Part shown: piece after piece, positions 55,302 to 64,000 of the stretch
How the letters are laid out: each line of letters opens with the position of its first letter
Numbering within the stretch: the stretch's first letter is position 1
Program-made: the position numbers and the translations under genes
The notes under the pieces: model-generated
The model's input: only the letters and a program-made list of their open reading frames with translations
The model's database searches: none
Told to the model about the DNA's origin: nothing
DNA from: Nocardioides rubriscoriae
GTDB lineage: Bacteria > Actinomycetota > Actinomycetes > Propionibacteriales > Nocardioidaceae
Direction: 5' to 3'
Assembly (NCBI RefSeq): GCF_008087085.1
Contig: NZ_VIYJ01000005.1
Coordinates: 1-64,000 of the forward strand
DNA: 64,000 nt

Positions 55302-56363
55302 TCAGCCTAGACGAGTCGTCGCGAGCTCCTGCGGCCCCCGTGACCCCTCGGACGTCGGCACTGCGACGCCACGGGACGTCGCCCGCCACCAGCCGACCGG
55401 GTCGACGCACGGCCCGAGCACCCGGACGGCCGGACGCGAAGCCAGCGCGAGGGCGAGCACGACCGCCGCGGCCACGACCACCGGCCGGCCCGCACCGGGG
55501 TGCGCGGTCGTCCAGCCGAACAGCCCGGCGGCGTCGACGCCGCGCACCACGAAGCCGTGCACCAGGTAGACGACCATCGTGGCCGACCCCATGCGGGCGA
55601 AGCGGCCACCGGTGCGCGGCACCAGCGACAGGAAACCAAGCGCGCAGCCCAGGGCGAGCACCAGCAGCGTGCCGCGCACCGCGGCGCCCTCGCCGAGGCC
55701 GGCGCCCAGCACGTCGTAGGGCCGGAAGTAGAGCCACCACCAGGTGCCCGCCCACGAGTCGAGGCCGCGCGCGAGCAGGAGCGTCAGCAGCAGGAACCCG
55801 AGCCCGGCCTGCCGGGCGGCGCCGGACCGCAGGCGCTCGACGTGCTCGGGGGTGGCCACCAAGCCCAGGACGAAGAACGGCAGCATCCCCAGGACCCGCG
55901 ACAGGCTGAGGTAGGGCACGTCGACCAGCCCACCGAGCACGCTGGTCGCGACGGACGCGCCGATCGCCACGCCGGCCGGGACCGCGAGGAAGGCCGGGGC
56001 CGCGAGCCGCCAGGCGACCAGGGCCACGAGGTACCACAGCGGCCACAACGGCTCGAGGAACGGGTGCTCGGGTGCCGACCAGCCGATGCCGACCTGGAAC
56101 CACGCCAGCGCCGCCTGGTAGAGCACGAACGGGACGACGAGCGTGGTGAGCGTGGCCCGCAGCCGGCGCGACGACCAGTCGAAGGAGCGCGAGAAGTAGC
56201 CGCTGACCAGGATGAAGGCCGGCATGTGCCACACGTAGAGGAAGTCGTAGAGCCAGCTGTCGGTCGTCGAGTCCGGCAGCAGCAGGCTCCACGCGTGGCC
56301 CACGACGGCGAGGGTCACCAGGGCCATCTTGGCGTTGTCGAACCAGGGGTCCCGAGAAGGCAT
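55302..56363 (-). CDS. Acyltransferase family 3 membrane protein
   Basis: A 353-residue multi-pass protein with about ten membrane segments. DPWFDNAKMALVTLAVVGH at the start, WHMPAFILVSGYFSRSF with the typical Gly/Phe, and YLVHGFVVRG near the end place it with fucose 4-O-acetyltransferase-like enzymes that acylate surface sugars. Substrate unknown. ATG at 56363 with TAGCGT 7 nt upstream (56371-56376): leaderless. Confidence 0.82.
   Translation of the reverse strand: MPSRDPWFDNAKMALVTLAVVGHAWSLLLPDSTTDSWLYDFLYVWHMPAFILVSGYFSRSFDWSSRRLRATLTTLVVPFVLYQAALAWFQVGIGWSAPEHPFLEPLWPLWYLVALVAWRLAAPAFLAVPAGVAIGASVATSVLGGLVDVPYLSLSRVLGMLPFFVLGLVATPEHVERLRSGAARQAGLGFLLLTLLLARGLDSWAGTWWWLYFRPYDVLGAGLGEGAAVRGTLLVLALGCALGFLSLVPRTGGRFARMGSATMVVYLVHGFVVRGVDAAGLFGWTTAHPGAGRPVVVAAAVVLALALASRPAVRVLGPCVDPVGWWRATSRGVAVPTSEGSRGPQELATTRLG
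55304..55309 (-). promoter_or_regulatory. -10 hexamer TAGGCT, leaderless
   Basis: Minus-strand TAGGCT, 7 nt before the GTG at 55296, at the end of the upstream acyltransferase gene. Confidence 0.65.
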
Positions 56364-56370
56364 CTGCCGC

Positions 56371-56376
56371 ACGCTA
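56371..56376 (-). promoter_or_regulatory. -10 hexamer TAGCGT, leaderless
   Basis: Minus-strand TAGCGT, 7 nt before the ATG at 56363. Confidence 0.6.
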
Positions 56377-56448
56377 ACCAGCGCCAGCGGACCCGGCCAA
56401 TCGTCCGGTTGTCCGACGACGGGCCCGCGAGCGGCGTCGCCCGACCGG

Positions 56449-57480
56449 TCAGTCGTCGACCAGGCCCAGGCGGAGGTACTCCGCCGCGTAGGTGCCGGTG
56501 AGCAGCAGCGAGGCGTAGCGGGCGACCTCACCGGCGGCGTCGGAGGTCACCGTCTCGACCCGGACGCCGCGTGCGGCGGCCGCGGCCTGCAGGCGACCGC
56601 GGTGCTCACGCACGACCGGGTCGTCGGCGCCGTCGTCGAGGACCACGAGCACCGGGCGCAGGTCGCCCGACCCCCCGCTCTCGGCGAACGGGTCGTCGAA
56701 GACGTCACGCTGCCGGGTCGCCTCGATGACCGGCAGCAGGTGCTCGGCGTCGCCCGCGAGCGCGGTGCGCCCGCTCGAGCGCCGGATCGACTCCGCGACC
56801 CGGCGCGCCGCGCGGGCGGCCAGGACCGACCCGCCCCACACGAGCGGGTTGGCGTCGGCCAGGCAGATCGCGAGCATCTTGGCCGGGTTGATCGAGATGT
56901 CACGGTGCGGCGAGCACGCCAGGGCGACCGCGTCGAGCGCCTCGGCGACGGTGTCGGCCTCGGCCTCGGGGCCGAGCCCGACCTGGTGGAGGTAGGACAG
57001 CATCACGACGGCGGTCGCGAGCTGGTCGTCGGTGACCGTGGGCAGCACGGTGGTCCAGCGGCCCTGGGCGTGCTCGGCGACCATCGAGGTCGGCGGGCAG
57101 GCCACGACGACCTGGCACCCGCGGCGTACGGCCTCGGCGACGGCGGAGGCGGCGCCGGAGTCGGAGCCGACCGGGGCCAGCACGACGACCAGGTCGAGGC
57201 TGCCGGCCCAGCCGGGCAGCGCGGGTCCGGGCCAGGCCACGAACGGCACCGGGCAGAAGGGCTCGAGGACCGCGCGCAGCAGCCGGGAGTCGGGACCCGC
57301 GGCGATCACGGCCCGCGGCCGCGCCTCCTGGGCCCGGGTGACGCCGATCGCGGTCGCCTCGGCCGCTCCCCCGGCCTCGCGGCGCACGCGGGCCCCGGAC
57401 TCGGCGAGCGTGCGCAGCCGCAGGTCGGCCGCCCCGAGGGCGACCTCGTCGTCGAGACGGGACTCGTCGAACCAGCTCAA
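56449..57480 (-). CDS. SIS-domain sugar isomerase-like protein, TTG start
   Basis: A 343-residue protein resembling the phosphoglucose/phosphomannose isomerase-type SIS proteins next to manB (Rv3256c). Recognisable are [32 protein letters not shown] and [18 protein letters not shown], the last near a sugar-phosphate site. It may act on mannose or glucose phosphates. The only start that fits the neighbours is TTG at 57480 (TTGAGCTGG), overlapping the Trm112-like stop as TTGA; the frame is open upstream but reads through other genes. No metal or catalytic pair stands out. Confidence 0.78.
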   Translation of the reverse strand: MSWFDESRLDDEVALGAADLRLRTLAESGARVRREAGGAAEATAIGVTRAQEARPRAVIAAGPDSRLLRAVLEPFCPVPFVAWPGPALPGWAGSLDLVVVLAPVGSDSGAASAVAEAVRRGCQVVVACPPTSMVAEHAQGRWTTVLPTVTDDQLATAVVMLSYLHQVGLGPEAEADTVAEALDAVALACSPHRDISINPAKMLAICLADANPLVWGGSVLAARAARRVAESIRRSSGRTALAGDAEHLLPVIEATRQRDVFDDPFAESGGSGDLRPVLVVLDDGADDPVVREHRGRLQAAAAARGVRVETVTSDAAGEVARYASLLLTGTYAAEYLRLGLVDD

Positions 57481-57653
57481 GGCTTGCGAGCCTCGTCGAC
57501 GAGCAGGACCGGGATGTCGTCGCGCACCGGGTAGGCCAGTCCGCACGACTGGCACACCAGCTCGCCGGCCCCGTCGTGCTCGACGAGCGCGAGCTCGCCA
57601 CGGCAGTCGGGGCACACGATGATCTCGAGCAGTGCGGGATCGATTCCGGACAT
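57477..57653 (-). CDS. Trm112-like small zinc protein
   Basis: A 58-residue protein with two CxxC pairs, CPDC at 14-17 and CQSC at 34-37, and the family ending [18 protein letters not shown]. Trm112 proteins stabilise methyltransferases in eukaryotes and archaea; bacterial homologues (YcaR type) are less well known. ATG at 57653 with GGAGGA upstream; it overlaps the manB stop by one base and the SIS start by four. Corresponds to the small gene between Rv3256c and Rv3257c. Easily missed because of its size. Confidence 0.9.
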   Translation of the reverse strand: MSGIDPALLEIIVCPDCRGELALVEHDGAGELVCQSCGLAYPVRDDIPVLLVDEARKP

Positions 57654-59020
57654 CAACTTCCTCCACGGATCAGGGCGAGCACGTCGTCGCGCACCGCCGT
57701 CATGGTCGCCTCGTCCTGGCCCTCCACGTTGAGGCGCAGCAGCGGCTCGGTGTTGGACGAGCGTACGTTGAACTGCCAGTCCGCGTGGCTGACGGTGAGC
57801 CCGTCGAGGTGGTCGGTGGTGACGCCCTCACGCGTGCCGTACGCCGCCTCGATGGCGGCGGTGGTCGCCGCCGCGTCGGACACCGTGCTGTTGATCTCGC
57901 CCGACAGCGGGTAGCGCTCGTAACGCGCGAGCAGGTCGCTGAGCGAGCCGTCGTGGCCCGACAGCGCCGCGAGCGCGTGCAGCGCGGCGAGCATGCCCGA
58001 GTCGGCGCGCCAGAAGTCGCGGAAGTAGAAGTGGCCGCTGTGCTCGCCGCCGAAGATCGCGTCGGTCTCGGCCATCGTGGCCTTGATGAAGGAGTGCCCC
58101 ACGCGAGTGCGGACCGGGGTGCCGCCGAGCTCGGTCACGAGCTCGGGCACGGCCCGGCTGGTGATGAGGTTGTGGATCACGGTCGCGCCGGGGTCCTTGG
58201 CGAGCTCGCGCTCGGCGATCAGCGCGGTGAGGGTCGAGGGCGACACGGCGCGTCCGCGCTCGTCGACGAGGAAGCACCGGTCGGCGTCGCCGTCGAACGC
58301 GAGCCCGATGTCGGCGCCCTCCTCGAGCACCTTGGCCTGCAGGTCGACGAGGTTGTCGGGCTCGATCGGGTTGGCCTCGTGGTTCGGGAAGCTGCCGTCG
58401 AGCTCGAAGTAGAGGGGCACCAGCTCGACGTGGTCGCCCAGGCGGCCGAAGACCGCGGGGGCGGTGTAGCCGGCCATGCCGTTGCCGGCGTCGGCGACGA
58501 CCTTCAGCCGGCGACCGCCGACCGGGGCGAGCGAGACGAGGTGGGCGGCGTACGCCTCGAGCACGTCGTGCTCGGTGATGGAGCCGCTGCGGGTGGGCGC
58601 CGCGAAGTCGCCGGACAGCACCAGGTCGCGGATGTCGGCCAGACCGGTCTCGAGCCCGATCGGGGTGGCGAGTGCACGGCACATCTTGATGCCGTTGTAC
58701 TGCGCCGGGTTGTGGCTGGCGGTGAACATCGCGCCGGGCATCGCGAGGTGGCCGGAGGCGAAGTAGAGCTGGTCGGTCGAGGCGAGCCCGATCATCGTGA
58801 CGTCGGCCCCGGCCTGGGTGGCCCCGTCGGCGAAGGCACCGGCCATGCCCGGCGAGCTTGGGCGCATGTCGTAGCCGACGACCACCTCGGCCGCGCCGAC
58901 GACCTCGACGAACGCCCGCCCGGTCGCGCGGGCGAGCTCCTCGTCGAGCTGGTCGGGCACCGTGCCCCGGACGTCGTAGGCCTTGAAGATGGCGCGGACG
59001 GTGGCGGGATCGAGAGCCAT
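57653..59020 (-). CDS. manB: Phosphomannomutase/phosphoglucomutase ManB
   Basis: Interconverts hexose 6- and 1-phosphates for GDP-mannose and related donors. 455 residues. Phosphoserine loop [11 protein letters not shown], metal loop DGDADR, sugar loop GEHSGH, and phosphate loop RSSNTEP are all present. Leaderless: TAGGGT 7 nt before ATG at 59020. It heads a three-gene chain manB-trm112-SIS with 1-bp and 4-bp overlaps. Corresponds to Rv3257c. It feeds the glycan genes in this window. Confidence 0.93.
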   Translation of the reverse strand: MALDPATVRAIFKAYDVRGTVPDQLDEELARATGRAFVEVVGAAEVVVGYDMRPSSPGMAGAFADGATQAGADVTMIGLASTDQLYFASGHLAMPGAMFTASHNPAQYNGIKMCRALATPIGLETGLADIRDLVLSGDFAAPTRSGSITEHDVLEAYAAHLVSLAPVGGRRLKVVADAGNGMAGYTAPAVFGRLGDHVELVPLYFELDGSFPNHEANPIEPDNLVDLQAKVLEEGADIGLAFDGDADRCFLVDERGRAVSPSTLTALIAERELAKDPGATVIHNLITSRAVPELVTELGGTPVRTRVGHSFIKATMAETDAIFGGEHSGHFYFRDFWRADSGMLAALHALAALSGHDGSLSDLLARYERYPLSGEINSTVSDAAATTAAIEAAYGTREGVTTDHLDGLTVSHADWQFNVRSSNTEPLLRLNVEGQDEATMTAVRDDVLALIRGGS

Positions 59021-59027
59021 GACGACG

Positions 59028-59033
59028 ACCCTA
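59028..59033 (-). promoter_or_regulatory. -10 hexamer TAGGGT, leaderless
   Basis: Minus-strand TAGGGT, 7 nt before the ATG at 59020. Confidence 0.65.
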
Positions 59034-59092
59034 GTGGGCCCGGGCCCGGAGCCGGTGGTCAGCCGGTGGTCGGCCGGTGGTCAGGTGGGCGG

Positions 59093-59449
59093 TTAGTCGG
59101 TCGTCAGCACGCGCAGGTGGCCGCGGCGGGAGGTCTCGCGCCCGGTCTCGTCGGCCGGGGCAGGCCGGGGCGCGGCGAGCGGACGGCCGGCCTCGCGGAC
59201 GGCGTCGGCGAGCGCGAGCAGGTCGTCGTGGTTGGGGCCGCGGTCGTGCAGGTCGGTCGCCAGGCGCAGCACCTCCCACCCGCGCGGGGCCGAGAGCCGT
59301 TCGCTGTGGACGGCGCACAGGTCGTAGGCGTGGGGCTCGGCGTAGGTCGCGAGCGGGCCCAGCACCGCGGTCTGGTCGGCGTAGACGTAGGTGAGGGTCT
59401 GCACCGCGGGGCGGCCGCAGGGGGTGCGCGAACAACGGCGGAGACTCAC
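59093..59449 (-). CDS. DUF3499 protein
   Basis: A 118-residue cytoplasmic protein. Two cysteines in RRCSRTPC near the N-terminus and the Cys/His pair in YDLCAVHSERL suggest zinc binding; the C-terminus is disordered. This is the pattern of DUF3499 (Rv3258c). Function unknown. GTG at 59449 with TACGGT 7 nt upstream, leaderless. It is divergent from the Rv3259-like gene, sharing a 50-bp space. Confidence 0.85.
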   Translation of the reverse strand: MSLRRCSRTPCGRPAVQTLTYVYADQTAVLGPLATYAEPHAYDLCAVHSERLSAPRGWEVLRLATDLHDRGPNHDDLLALADAVREAGRPLAAPRPAPADETGRETSRRGHLRVLTTD

Positions 59450-59456
59450 GAGGGTG

Positions 59457-59462
59457 ACCGTA
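59457..59462 (-). promoter_or_regulatory. -10 hexamer TACGGT, leaderless
   Basis: Minus-strand TACGGT, 7 nt before the GTG at 59449. Confidence 0.6.
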
Positions 59463-59486
59463 CCCGTCTGCGGCCCCCGCGGCGCC

Positions 59487-59492
59487 TAGGCT
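59487..59492 (+). promoter_or_regulatory. -10 hexamer TAGGCT, leaderless
   Basis: TAGGCT, 7 nt before the GTG at 59500, 24 bp from the opposing DUF3499 element. Confidence 0.65.
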
Positions 59493-59499
59493 CGCGGTC

Positions 59500-59952
59500 G
59501 TGGTGCAGCACGAGGAACCCGGCCGGCGTCGTCGTCGTACCCGCGACCGGCGCGACCGGGGCATGCGGGGGCCCGCGGTGGTCCCCCGCGACCCGCGCAC
59601 CCCCGAGCTGCGGACGGCGCGCGACCGCTTCGACGACCTGGTCCTCTCGGTGGTCGCCGACATCGAGGAGCGCTGGCAGGAGCACCTCGGCCTGGTGGAG
59701 TACGCCGTCGAGGACACCCCGCAGGTCCCCGACGACTGGGACGCAGGCACGGTGCCGTTGTCGTCGCTGGTGCGCGGCTCGGGGGCCCGGCCGTCGCGGC
59801 TGGTGGTCTTCCGCCGGCCGATCGAGCACCGGTGCTCCTCGCGCAGCGACCTCGAGGCGATGGTGCTCACGGTGGTCGTCGAGCAGGTCGCCGAGCTGCT
59901 CGGGGTCGCCCCCGAGGTCGTCGACCCGCGGGTGGCCGACGACGAGGACTGA
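59500..59952 (+). CDS. Metallopeptidase-family protein with degenerate zinc site (Rv3259-like)
   Basis: A 150-residue protein placed with the zincin-like family of Rv3259. The Arg-rich N-terminus is followed by FDDLVLSVVADIEERW and ending VVVEQVAELLGVAPEVVDP. In active members this helix is HExxH; here the first His is Val and the second His is Leu (V-E-Q-V-A-E-L), so zinc protease activity is unlikely. GTG at 59500 with leaderless element. Divergent from DUF3499, as in mycobacteria. Confidence 0.78.
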   Translation: MVQHEEPGRRRRRTRDRRDRGMRGPAVVPRDPRTPELRTARDRFDDLVLSVVADIEERWQEHLGLVEYAVEDTPQVPDDWDAGTVPLSSLVRGSGARPSRLVVFRRPIEHRCSSRSDLEAMVLTVVVEQVAELLGVAPEVVDPRVADDED

Positions 59953-59995
59953 CCCCGCTGCCCCCGCTGCCCCCGCCAGCCCCGCCGGCCCTCGG

Positions 59996-60001
59996 TAGCC
60001 T
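59996..60001 (+). promoter_or_regulatory. -10 hexamer TAGCCT, leaderless
   Basis: TAGCCT, 6 nt before the GTG at 60008. Confidence 0.6.
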
Positions 60002-60007
60002 GCTGCG

Positions 60008-60736
60008 GTGACGCACCCCCAGGTCCAGCACCCCCCGGTCGACCCGCCCAAGGTGGTGAGCCGCGCCGCCGTGATGCGACAGCTCTGCCGGCTCTACCCG
60101 CAGGCGCGCTACCTCGAGGTCGGGGTGTGGCGCGGGGTCACCTTCGACAAGGTGCCCGCGGCCCGCAAGGTCGCCGTCGACCCGGTCTTCAAGCTGGACC
60201 CGCCGCACCACGAGCGCGACGAGCCCGGCACGGAGTTCCACGAGGTCACCAGCGACGACTACTTCGCCCGGGTCGTCGGGCGCGACGAGCAGTTCGACGT
60301 GGTGTTCCTCGACGGCCTGCACGTCTACGAGCAGACGCTGCGCGACCTGATGAACACCCTCGACCACCTGGCCCCCCGTGGGGTCGTCGTCGTCGACGAC
60401 ACGCACCCCCCGACCCACCTGGCCGCGCTGCCCGACCGCGCGGAGCACTTCGCGGTGCGCGACTACCTCGGCGAGACCGACAAGCGCTGGATGGGCGACA
60501 TCTACAAGCTGGTGTGGTTCGTGCAGACGTTCTGCCCGCACCTGACCTACCGCACGATCGCCGACAACCACGGGCAGACGGTCCTGTGGCGCAAGTCCCG
60601 CACCGACGTCCCCGAGCGCTCGTTGCGCGAGGTCGCCGACCTGGGCTTCGAGCAGATGGTGGTGGCCGAGGACGTGCTGCAGCTGCGGCCGTGGCACGAG
60701 ATCCGTCGCGAGCTGCGTCGCGACCTGGGCCTGTGA
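60008..60736 (+). CDS. Class I SAM-dependent methyltransferase
   Basis: A 242-residue protein. YLEVGVWRGVTFDKV is the SAM-binding loop, VAVDPVF the acidic strand, and FDVVFLDGLHVYEQTLRDL the third motif, followed by VVVVDDTHPP; this is the pattern of sugar or small-molecule methyltransferases with DGLH. Substrate unknown. GTG at 60008, leaderless. Its stop overlaps the GT61-like start as GTGA, so it is likely involved in modifying a glycan. Confidence 0.82.
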   Translation: MTHPQVQHPPVDPPKVVSRAAVMRQLCRLYPQARYLEVGVWRGVTFDKVPAARKVAVDPVFKLDPPHHERDEPGTEFHEVTSDDYFARVVGRDEQFDVVFLDGLHVYEQTLRDLMNTLDHLAPRGVVVVDDTHPPTHLAALPDRAEHFAVRDYLGETDKRWMGDIYKLVWFVQTFCPHLTYRTIADNHGQTVLWRKSRTDVPERSLREVADLGFEQMVVAEDVLQLRPWHEIRRELRRDLGL

Positions 60737-61785
60737 CCGGCGGCCACGAGGTGCGACCCGGTCCGGGCTGGGCCCTGCCGACCTTCCCGCACGACCCGGT
60801 CGAGGGTCCGCCGGAGCTGACCGAGGTCCCCGGCGCGATCCTCACCCGGGTCCGGCGCGGCGACCTGCGCACCATCGTCGAGCCCACCCGGTGGATCCGC
60901 GGTGCCGTCCACGACGCCGAGGGGCGACTGGTGGTCTCGTCGCAGAAGATCGGCGGCCTGGTGGGGGCGCAGGTCGCCCAGGCCGACCCGGCGCGGGTGC
61001 CGCCGCGCCAGCAGGCAGGCGCCCGGCGTCTCGAGGGCACCTGGCTCTACGGCGGCCACTGGACCCAGCACTTCGGCCACTTCTTCGCCGAGACCCTCAC
61101 GACGCTGTGGCCCGAGGGCCCCCAGGTCGCCGGCGTCTCGGGCATCGTCTTCCACAACTTCATGAGCCGCTTGCGCGGTGTCTCGGACTGGCAGACCGAG
61201 CTGCTCGACCTGGCCGGCTGGGGCGGTGTGCCATTCGAGGTGATCGAGGACGAGAACCTCGTGGCCGAGCGGTTGCTCGTGCCCGGACGCGGCATCGTCG
61301 TCAACGGCTGGGCGTGGGAGCAGGCCCGCACGGTCTGGCGCCGCATGGCCGCGGCCGCCGGCGGACGCCTCGACCTCGACCCCGACGGGGACCGGGTCTT
61401 CGTGACCCGCACCGCGTTCAACCGCGCTCGTCGCGCCGAAGGCCGGCCCACCCGCACCGACGAGGCCCACGACCTCGCCCTGGACTCGGCCTTCGCCGGC
61501 GCCGGCTTCCGGGTCGTGGCGCCCGAGTCGCTCGGGGTCGCCGAGCAGCTCCGGCTCGCCGCCGGCGCGTCGGTGTTGGCCGGGTGCGCCGGCTCGGCGC
61601 TGCACCTGTCGGCGTTCGCCCCGGCCGGGGCGCGGGTCGTCGAGCTCGGCGACTCGCGCTCACCCGACGTCCAGGTCCCGACGCAGCGCGTCATCGACCG
61701 CGTCTGCGAGCACCCCTCGGCGTTCGTCCCCTACGACGTGCCGACCGCGGCCCTGCCGGGGGTGCTGGCCGACCTCGGCCTGTGA
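60733..61785 (+). CDS. Glycosyltransferase family 61-like protein
   Basis: A 350-residue protein of the DUF563/GT61 type. Seen: LYGGHWTQHFGHFFAETLTT near residues 98-117 (His-rich acceptor site typical of this family), DRVFVTRTAFNRARRAEGR, and GASVLAGCAGSALHLSAFAP as the donor-binding region. It adds a sugar, probably xylose- or hexose-like. The start is GTG at 60733, overlapping the preceding methyltransferase as GTGA; translation depends on that gene. Not recognised in the mycobacterial order. Confidence 0.8.
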   Translation: MTGGHEVRPGPGWALPTFPHDPVEGPPELTEVPGAILTRVRRGDLRTIVEPTRWIRGAVHDAEGRLVVSSQKIGGLVGAQVAQADPARVPPRQQAGARRLEGTWLYGGHWTQHFGHFFAETLTTLWPEGPQVAGVSGIVFHNFMSRLRGVSDWQTELLDLAGWGGVPFEVIEDENLVAERLLVPGRGIVVNGWAWEQARTVWRRMAAAAGGRLDLDPDGDRVFVTRTAFNRARRAEGRPTRTDEAHDLALDSAFAGAGFRVVAPESLGVAEQLRLAAGASVLAGCAGSALHLSAFAPAGARVVELGDSRSPDVQVPTQRVIDRVCEHPSAFVPYDVPTAALPGVLADLGL

Positions 61786-61803
61786 GGAGCCCCGCTGCTG
61801 CCG

Positions 61804-63183
61804 CTAGGGCGGGCCGACGCGCACGTCGGGCACCAGGCCGGTGGTGACGGGCGCGCGCAGCCGCACGACGGTGGCCCCGCCGTCGGAGACGACGAGCACG
61901 ACCGCGGCCACGGACGTGCGTGCGGGGGTGACCGTGACCAGACGCGTTCCGTCGGGCAGGGCCACGGTGTCGGCGCGCCCGGGTGCCACCTCGACGCGCT
62001 TGTCCTGCAGCACGGTGCCGTCGGCCTTGCGGGCCACGACGGTGACCACGCCGGGGGCGTCGGCGTCACCGAGGAGCAGGCCCTTGCCGCCGTCGGGCAG
62101 CACGGCGGTGCCGGCACCGGCCAGCGGGGCGACCGGGACCGCCGTGGCGAGGTCGCCCTTGACGAACATGGACAGGCTCGCGGTGGTGGCGACGGTGGAG
62201 TCGACCTGCAGCCCGACCGCCTGGCCGTCGCCGGTGCCGGCGGCGCGCAGCACCTCCGCGACCGGGACGACGACCACGCTCTGCGGCGGTAGGTCGACGG
62301 CGTCGAGCCCGCGGGGCTCGAACACCGCGTCGCGCGTCACCAGGGAGACCGTGGCGCGTCCCTGGGACGTGGTGGGGTTGGCCAGCACGAGCGTGCGTGG
62401 ACCCGAGCCGCTGGGGATGCCGAGCACCAGGTTGCTCGTCGCGGGCGCGGCCTGCGAGGCCAGCCCGTCGTCGCCGGTACGGCCGCCACCCAGGCCCCGG
62501 ACGGTGTCGCGCACGCTGGCGGCGATGCGGCCGCGGACCACGGTCACGTGGAGCGCGAGCTCGTCGCGCCGGGGCAGGATCTCGGCGAGGGGCAGCGAGC
62601 GCGACGCCCCGCCCTCGACGGTCACCCCGAGCAGCTGCGGGGCGTCGACGACGCCGTCGGCCCCCAGGACGGTGACGTCGACGACGGCGCGCCCCTCGTC
62701 GGGGTTGACCAGCTGCAGGATCGAGCGGTGCTTGGCCCCGGCGCCGACCCCGGTGAACCACTGGTCGAACACGGGGGGTCGGCAGTCGAAGCTGGCCAGC
62801 GGCGCTGAGAAGCGGCCCGCGACCAGTCCAGGGGCCAGGGCACCCTCGCCGGTGACCACGACGGCGCGCTGGTCGACCGGGACCGTGGTGGTGGCCCCGG
62901 GGGCGACGTCGACGGCCTCGGGGTCACTGCCGCCGGCGCGGACGTCGACCTGGCCCGAGACCCCCGACGTCGAGGTCACGAGCACGTCGCTGCCCCCGGC
63001 CGGGCACACGACGCTCGCCCGGGTCAGCGGCGTCTCCTCGGGCGGGGCGCCCTCGCGGGCCCGGGTGGTGCCGGTGTCGACGAGCAACGCGGCGAGGAGC
63101 GCGAGCAGCGGGATGACGACCGCCGCGACGGTGGTGACGTCGAGACGGGCGCGCTTGACGCGCGCGGTGCGGGACGAGCTCAC
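61804..63183 (-). CDS. DUF5719 protein, membrane-anchored
   Basis: A 459-residue protein with one N-terminal helix (about 18-38), then a long extracytoplasmic beta-rich region with Thr/Val/Gly repeats (TSTSGVSGQVDVRAGGS, HRSILQLVNPDEGRAVVDV). The pattern matches DUF5719, which in several actinobacteria sits next to a large glycosyltransferase. Role probably in envelope or secreted glycan assembly. GTG at 63183 overlaps the upstream stop as GTGA. Confidence 0.78.
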   Translation of the reverse strand: MSSSRTARVKRARLDVTTVAAVVIPLLALLAALLVDTGTTRAREGAPPEETPLTRASVVCPAGGSDVLVTSTSGVSGQVDVRAGGSDPEAVDVAPGATTTVPVDQRAVVVTGEGALAPGLVAGRFSAPLASFDCRPPVFDQWFTGVGAGAKHRSILQLVNPDEGRAVVDVTVLGADGVVDAPQLLGVTVEGGASRSLPLAEILPRRDELALHVTVVRGRIAASVRDTVRGLGGGRTGDDGLASQAAPATSNLVLGIPSGSGPRTLVLANPTTSQGRATVSLVTRDAVFEPRGLDAVDLPPQSVVVVPVAEVLRAAGTGDGQAVGLQVDSTVATTASLSMFVKGDLATAVPVAPLAGAGTAVLPDGGKGLLLGDADAPGVVTVVARKADGTVLQDKRVEVAPGRADTVALPDGTRLVTVTPARTSVAAVVLVVSDGGATVVRLRAPVTTGLVPDVRVGPP

Positions 63184-64000
63184 GGTTGCCTCCGCGATCG
63201 CAGGGTCGGCGCCGCGAGCACGAGGACGACGAGGAGCACGAGACCCTGGACGAGCAGCAGGACGACGCGCAGCCACGAGGTGCCGTCACCGGCGACGGCG
63301 TCGGGGTCGAGCGGCCGGTCGACCTGCCAGGCGCGGCTGCCGGGACTCGAGCTGGCCTGGACGAGACCGGACGCGGCGTCGAGGGCGGCCGCGACCGCGC
63401 CGTCGGCCGGCGACGGCAGCAGCACGTACTCGACACCGAGGTCGCCGAGGCGGTCGACCACCTCGGGGGTGGGCCGCGCGACCAGGGCGCGGATGGTCGC
63501 GGTCACGTCGGGGTCGGCGTCGGTGAGAGCGACCACCTCGTCCTCGCCGACGGTCAGGCCGTCGCCGCGACGCACGGTGTAGGTGATCGAGTCGATGACG
63601 CTGCCGCGCACGACCAGGACGCCGTGCTCGGGGCCGGTCACGGAGCGCTGCACCATGTAGGCGGGCACGAGGCCCTCGCCGGCGGAGGTCAGCTGGTCGT
63701 CGGCCGTGGCCCACCACACCGCGCCCGCGACGGGGACGACGAGGGCCGCGACGGCGCCGACCGCGGCCAGGACGCGCACGGGAGCCGACACGCGGTTGCG
63801 CACCGCCCCCTGGGCGCCGAGGACCACGGCGGTGACCAGGGCGGCCTGGGCGACGAGCAAGGGCGCCCCCAGCCCGGCGGGCGTGTCGGTGCCGGCCAGC
63901 GCGGTCGTGAGGGGGGCCAGCGCCGCGGCGACCACCGTCGCGACCAGCACGACGAGCCAGCACAAGGTGACCGGGATCCGGCTGGCCCGCGGCAGGAGCG
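63180..64000 (-). CDS. C-terminal part of a large membrane protein, probable glycosyltransferase
   Basis: Open from the right edge of the window and therefore partial; 273 residues visible. Hydrophobic segments near its visible start and again at the end (WLRVVLLLVQGLVLLVVLVL) surround an extracytoplasmic region. The DUF5719 gene follows by a GTGA overlap, and in relatives the partner is a large GT2 membrane protein; the catalytic domain would lie beyond the edge. I cannot confirm this from the visible part. Confidence 0.55.
   Translation of the reverse strand, partial: LLPRASRIPVTLCWLVVLVATVVAAALAPLTTALAGTDTPAGLGAPLLVAQAALVTAVVLGAQGAVRNRVSAPVRVLAAVGAVAALVVPVAGAVWWATADDQLTSAGEGLVPAYMVQRSVTGPEHGVLVVRGSVIDSITYTVRRGDGLTVGEDEVVALTDADPDVTATIRALVARPTPEVVDRLGDLGVEYVLLPSPADGAVAAALDAASGLVQASSSPGSRAWQVDRPLDPDAVAGDGTSWLRVVLLLVQGLVLLVVLVLAAPTLRSRRQP

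Overview
The window is very GC-rich, with dense genes, many GTG starts and one TTG start. Its gene content is that of an actinobacterium, and the family set (DUF3107, DUF5302, DUF5719, DUF6758-like, DUF3499, Rv3235-like, MtrAB-LpqB) best fits the Nocardioidaceae, e.g. Nocardioides. Genus is inferred from gene content only. No tRNA, rRNA, transposase, prophage or CRISPR array was seen. Much of the window follows, from memory, the Mycobacterium tuberculosis order Rv3206c-Rv3211, Rv1232c-Rv1224 and Rv3235-Rv3259, so it looks like an old chromosomal backbone with lineage-specific inserts.

Layout. 1-375: 153-bp tandem repeat running off the left edge. 386-6869: moeZ, a TetR regulator, two tandem DUF3107 genes, an FkbM methyltransferase, a ferritin-like MiaE-type protein and an RhlE-type helicase. 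6935-9842: ParA, L,D-transpeptidase and a lipoprotein, then an SDR gene with no nearby stop codon, next to a perfect 50-bp palindrome. 9843-15501: MarC, PHP phosphoesterase, DUF6758-like, histidine phosphatase, CASTOR/POLLUX-type channel, MaoC dehydratase, DUF5302. 15597-29110: surface-glycan genes, namely three sulfotransferase-like paralogues, glycosyltransferases, a YfhO-like membrane protein and a LicD-methyltransferase fusion, many joined by 4-bp ATGA/GTGA overlaps; an acyl-CoA dehydrogenase and a DUF2332 gene are interspersed. 21588-22619 and 29212-35707: four exported phosphodiesterase/nuclease-like proteins (three EEP-fold, one phospholipase-D-like), one carrying a dead cutinase-like domain, an Ig-like domain and seven RCC1 repeats. 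35953-41249: soluble MgtE/CBS protein, DUF1003, Mrp, TatB, LysM and Rv3235-like proteins. 41512-54200: secA, YcaQ-like, NarL-type regulator, hpf, ComF-like, lpqB-mtrB-mtrA, S-adenosylhomocysteinase. 54334-64000: DUF808, acyltransferase, SIS protein, Trm112-like, phosphomannomutase, DUF3499, Rv3259-like, a methyltransferase-GT61 pair, DUF5719 and the C-terminal end of a large membrane protein.

Two themes link the genes. First, the cell envelope: sugar activation (manB), polyprenyl-phosphate glycosylation (GtrB-like plus YfhO-like), decoration (LicD, sulfotransferases, acyltransferase, GT61, FkbM), export (SecA, TatB), wall remodelling (L,D-transpeptidase, LysM) and envelope sensing (MtrAB-LpqB). 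Second, gene expression: at least ten genes have a TANNNT hexamer 6 or 7 nt before the start codon and no Shine-Dalgarno, the signature of leaderless transcripts, while others have clear AGGAG-type sites.
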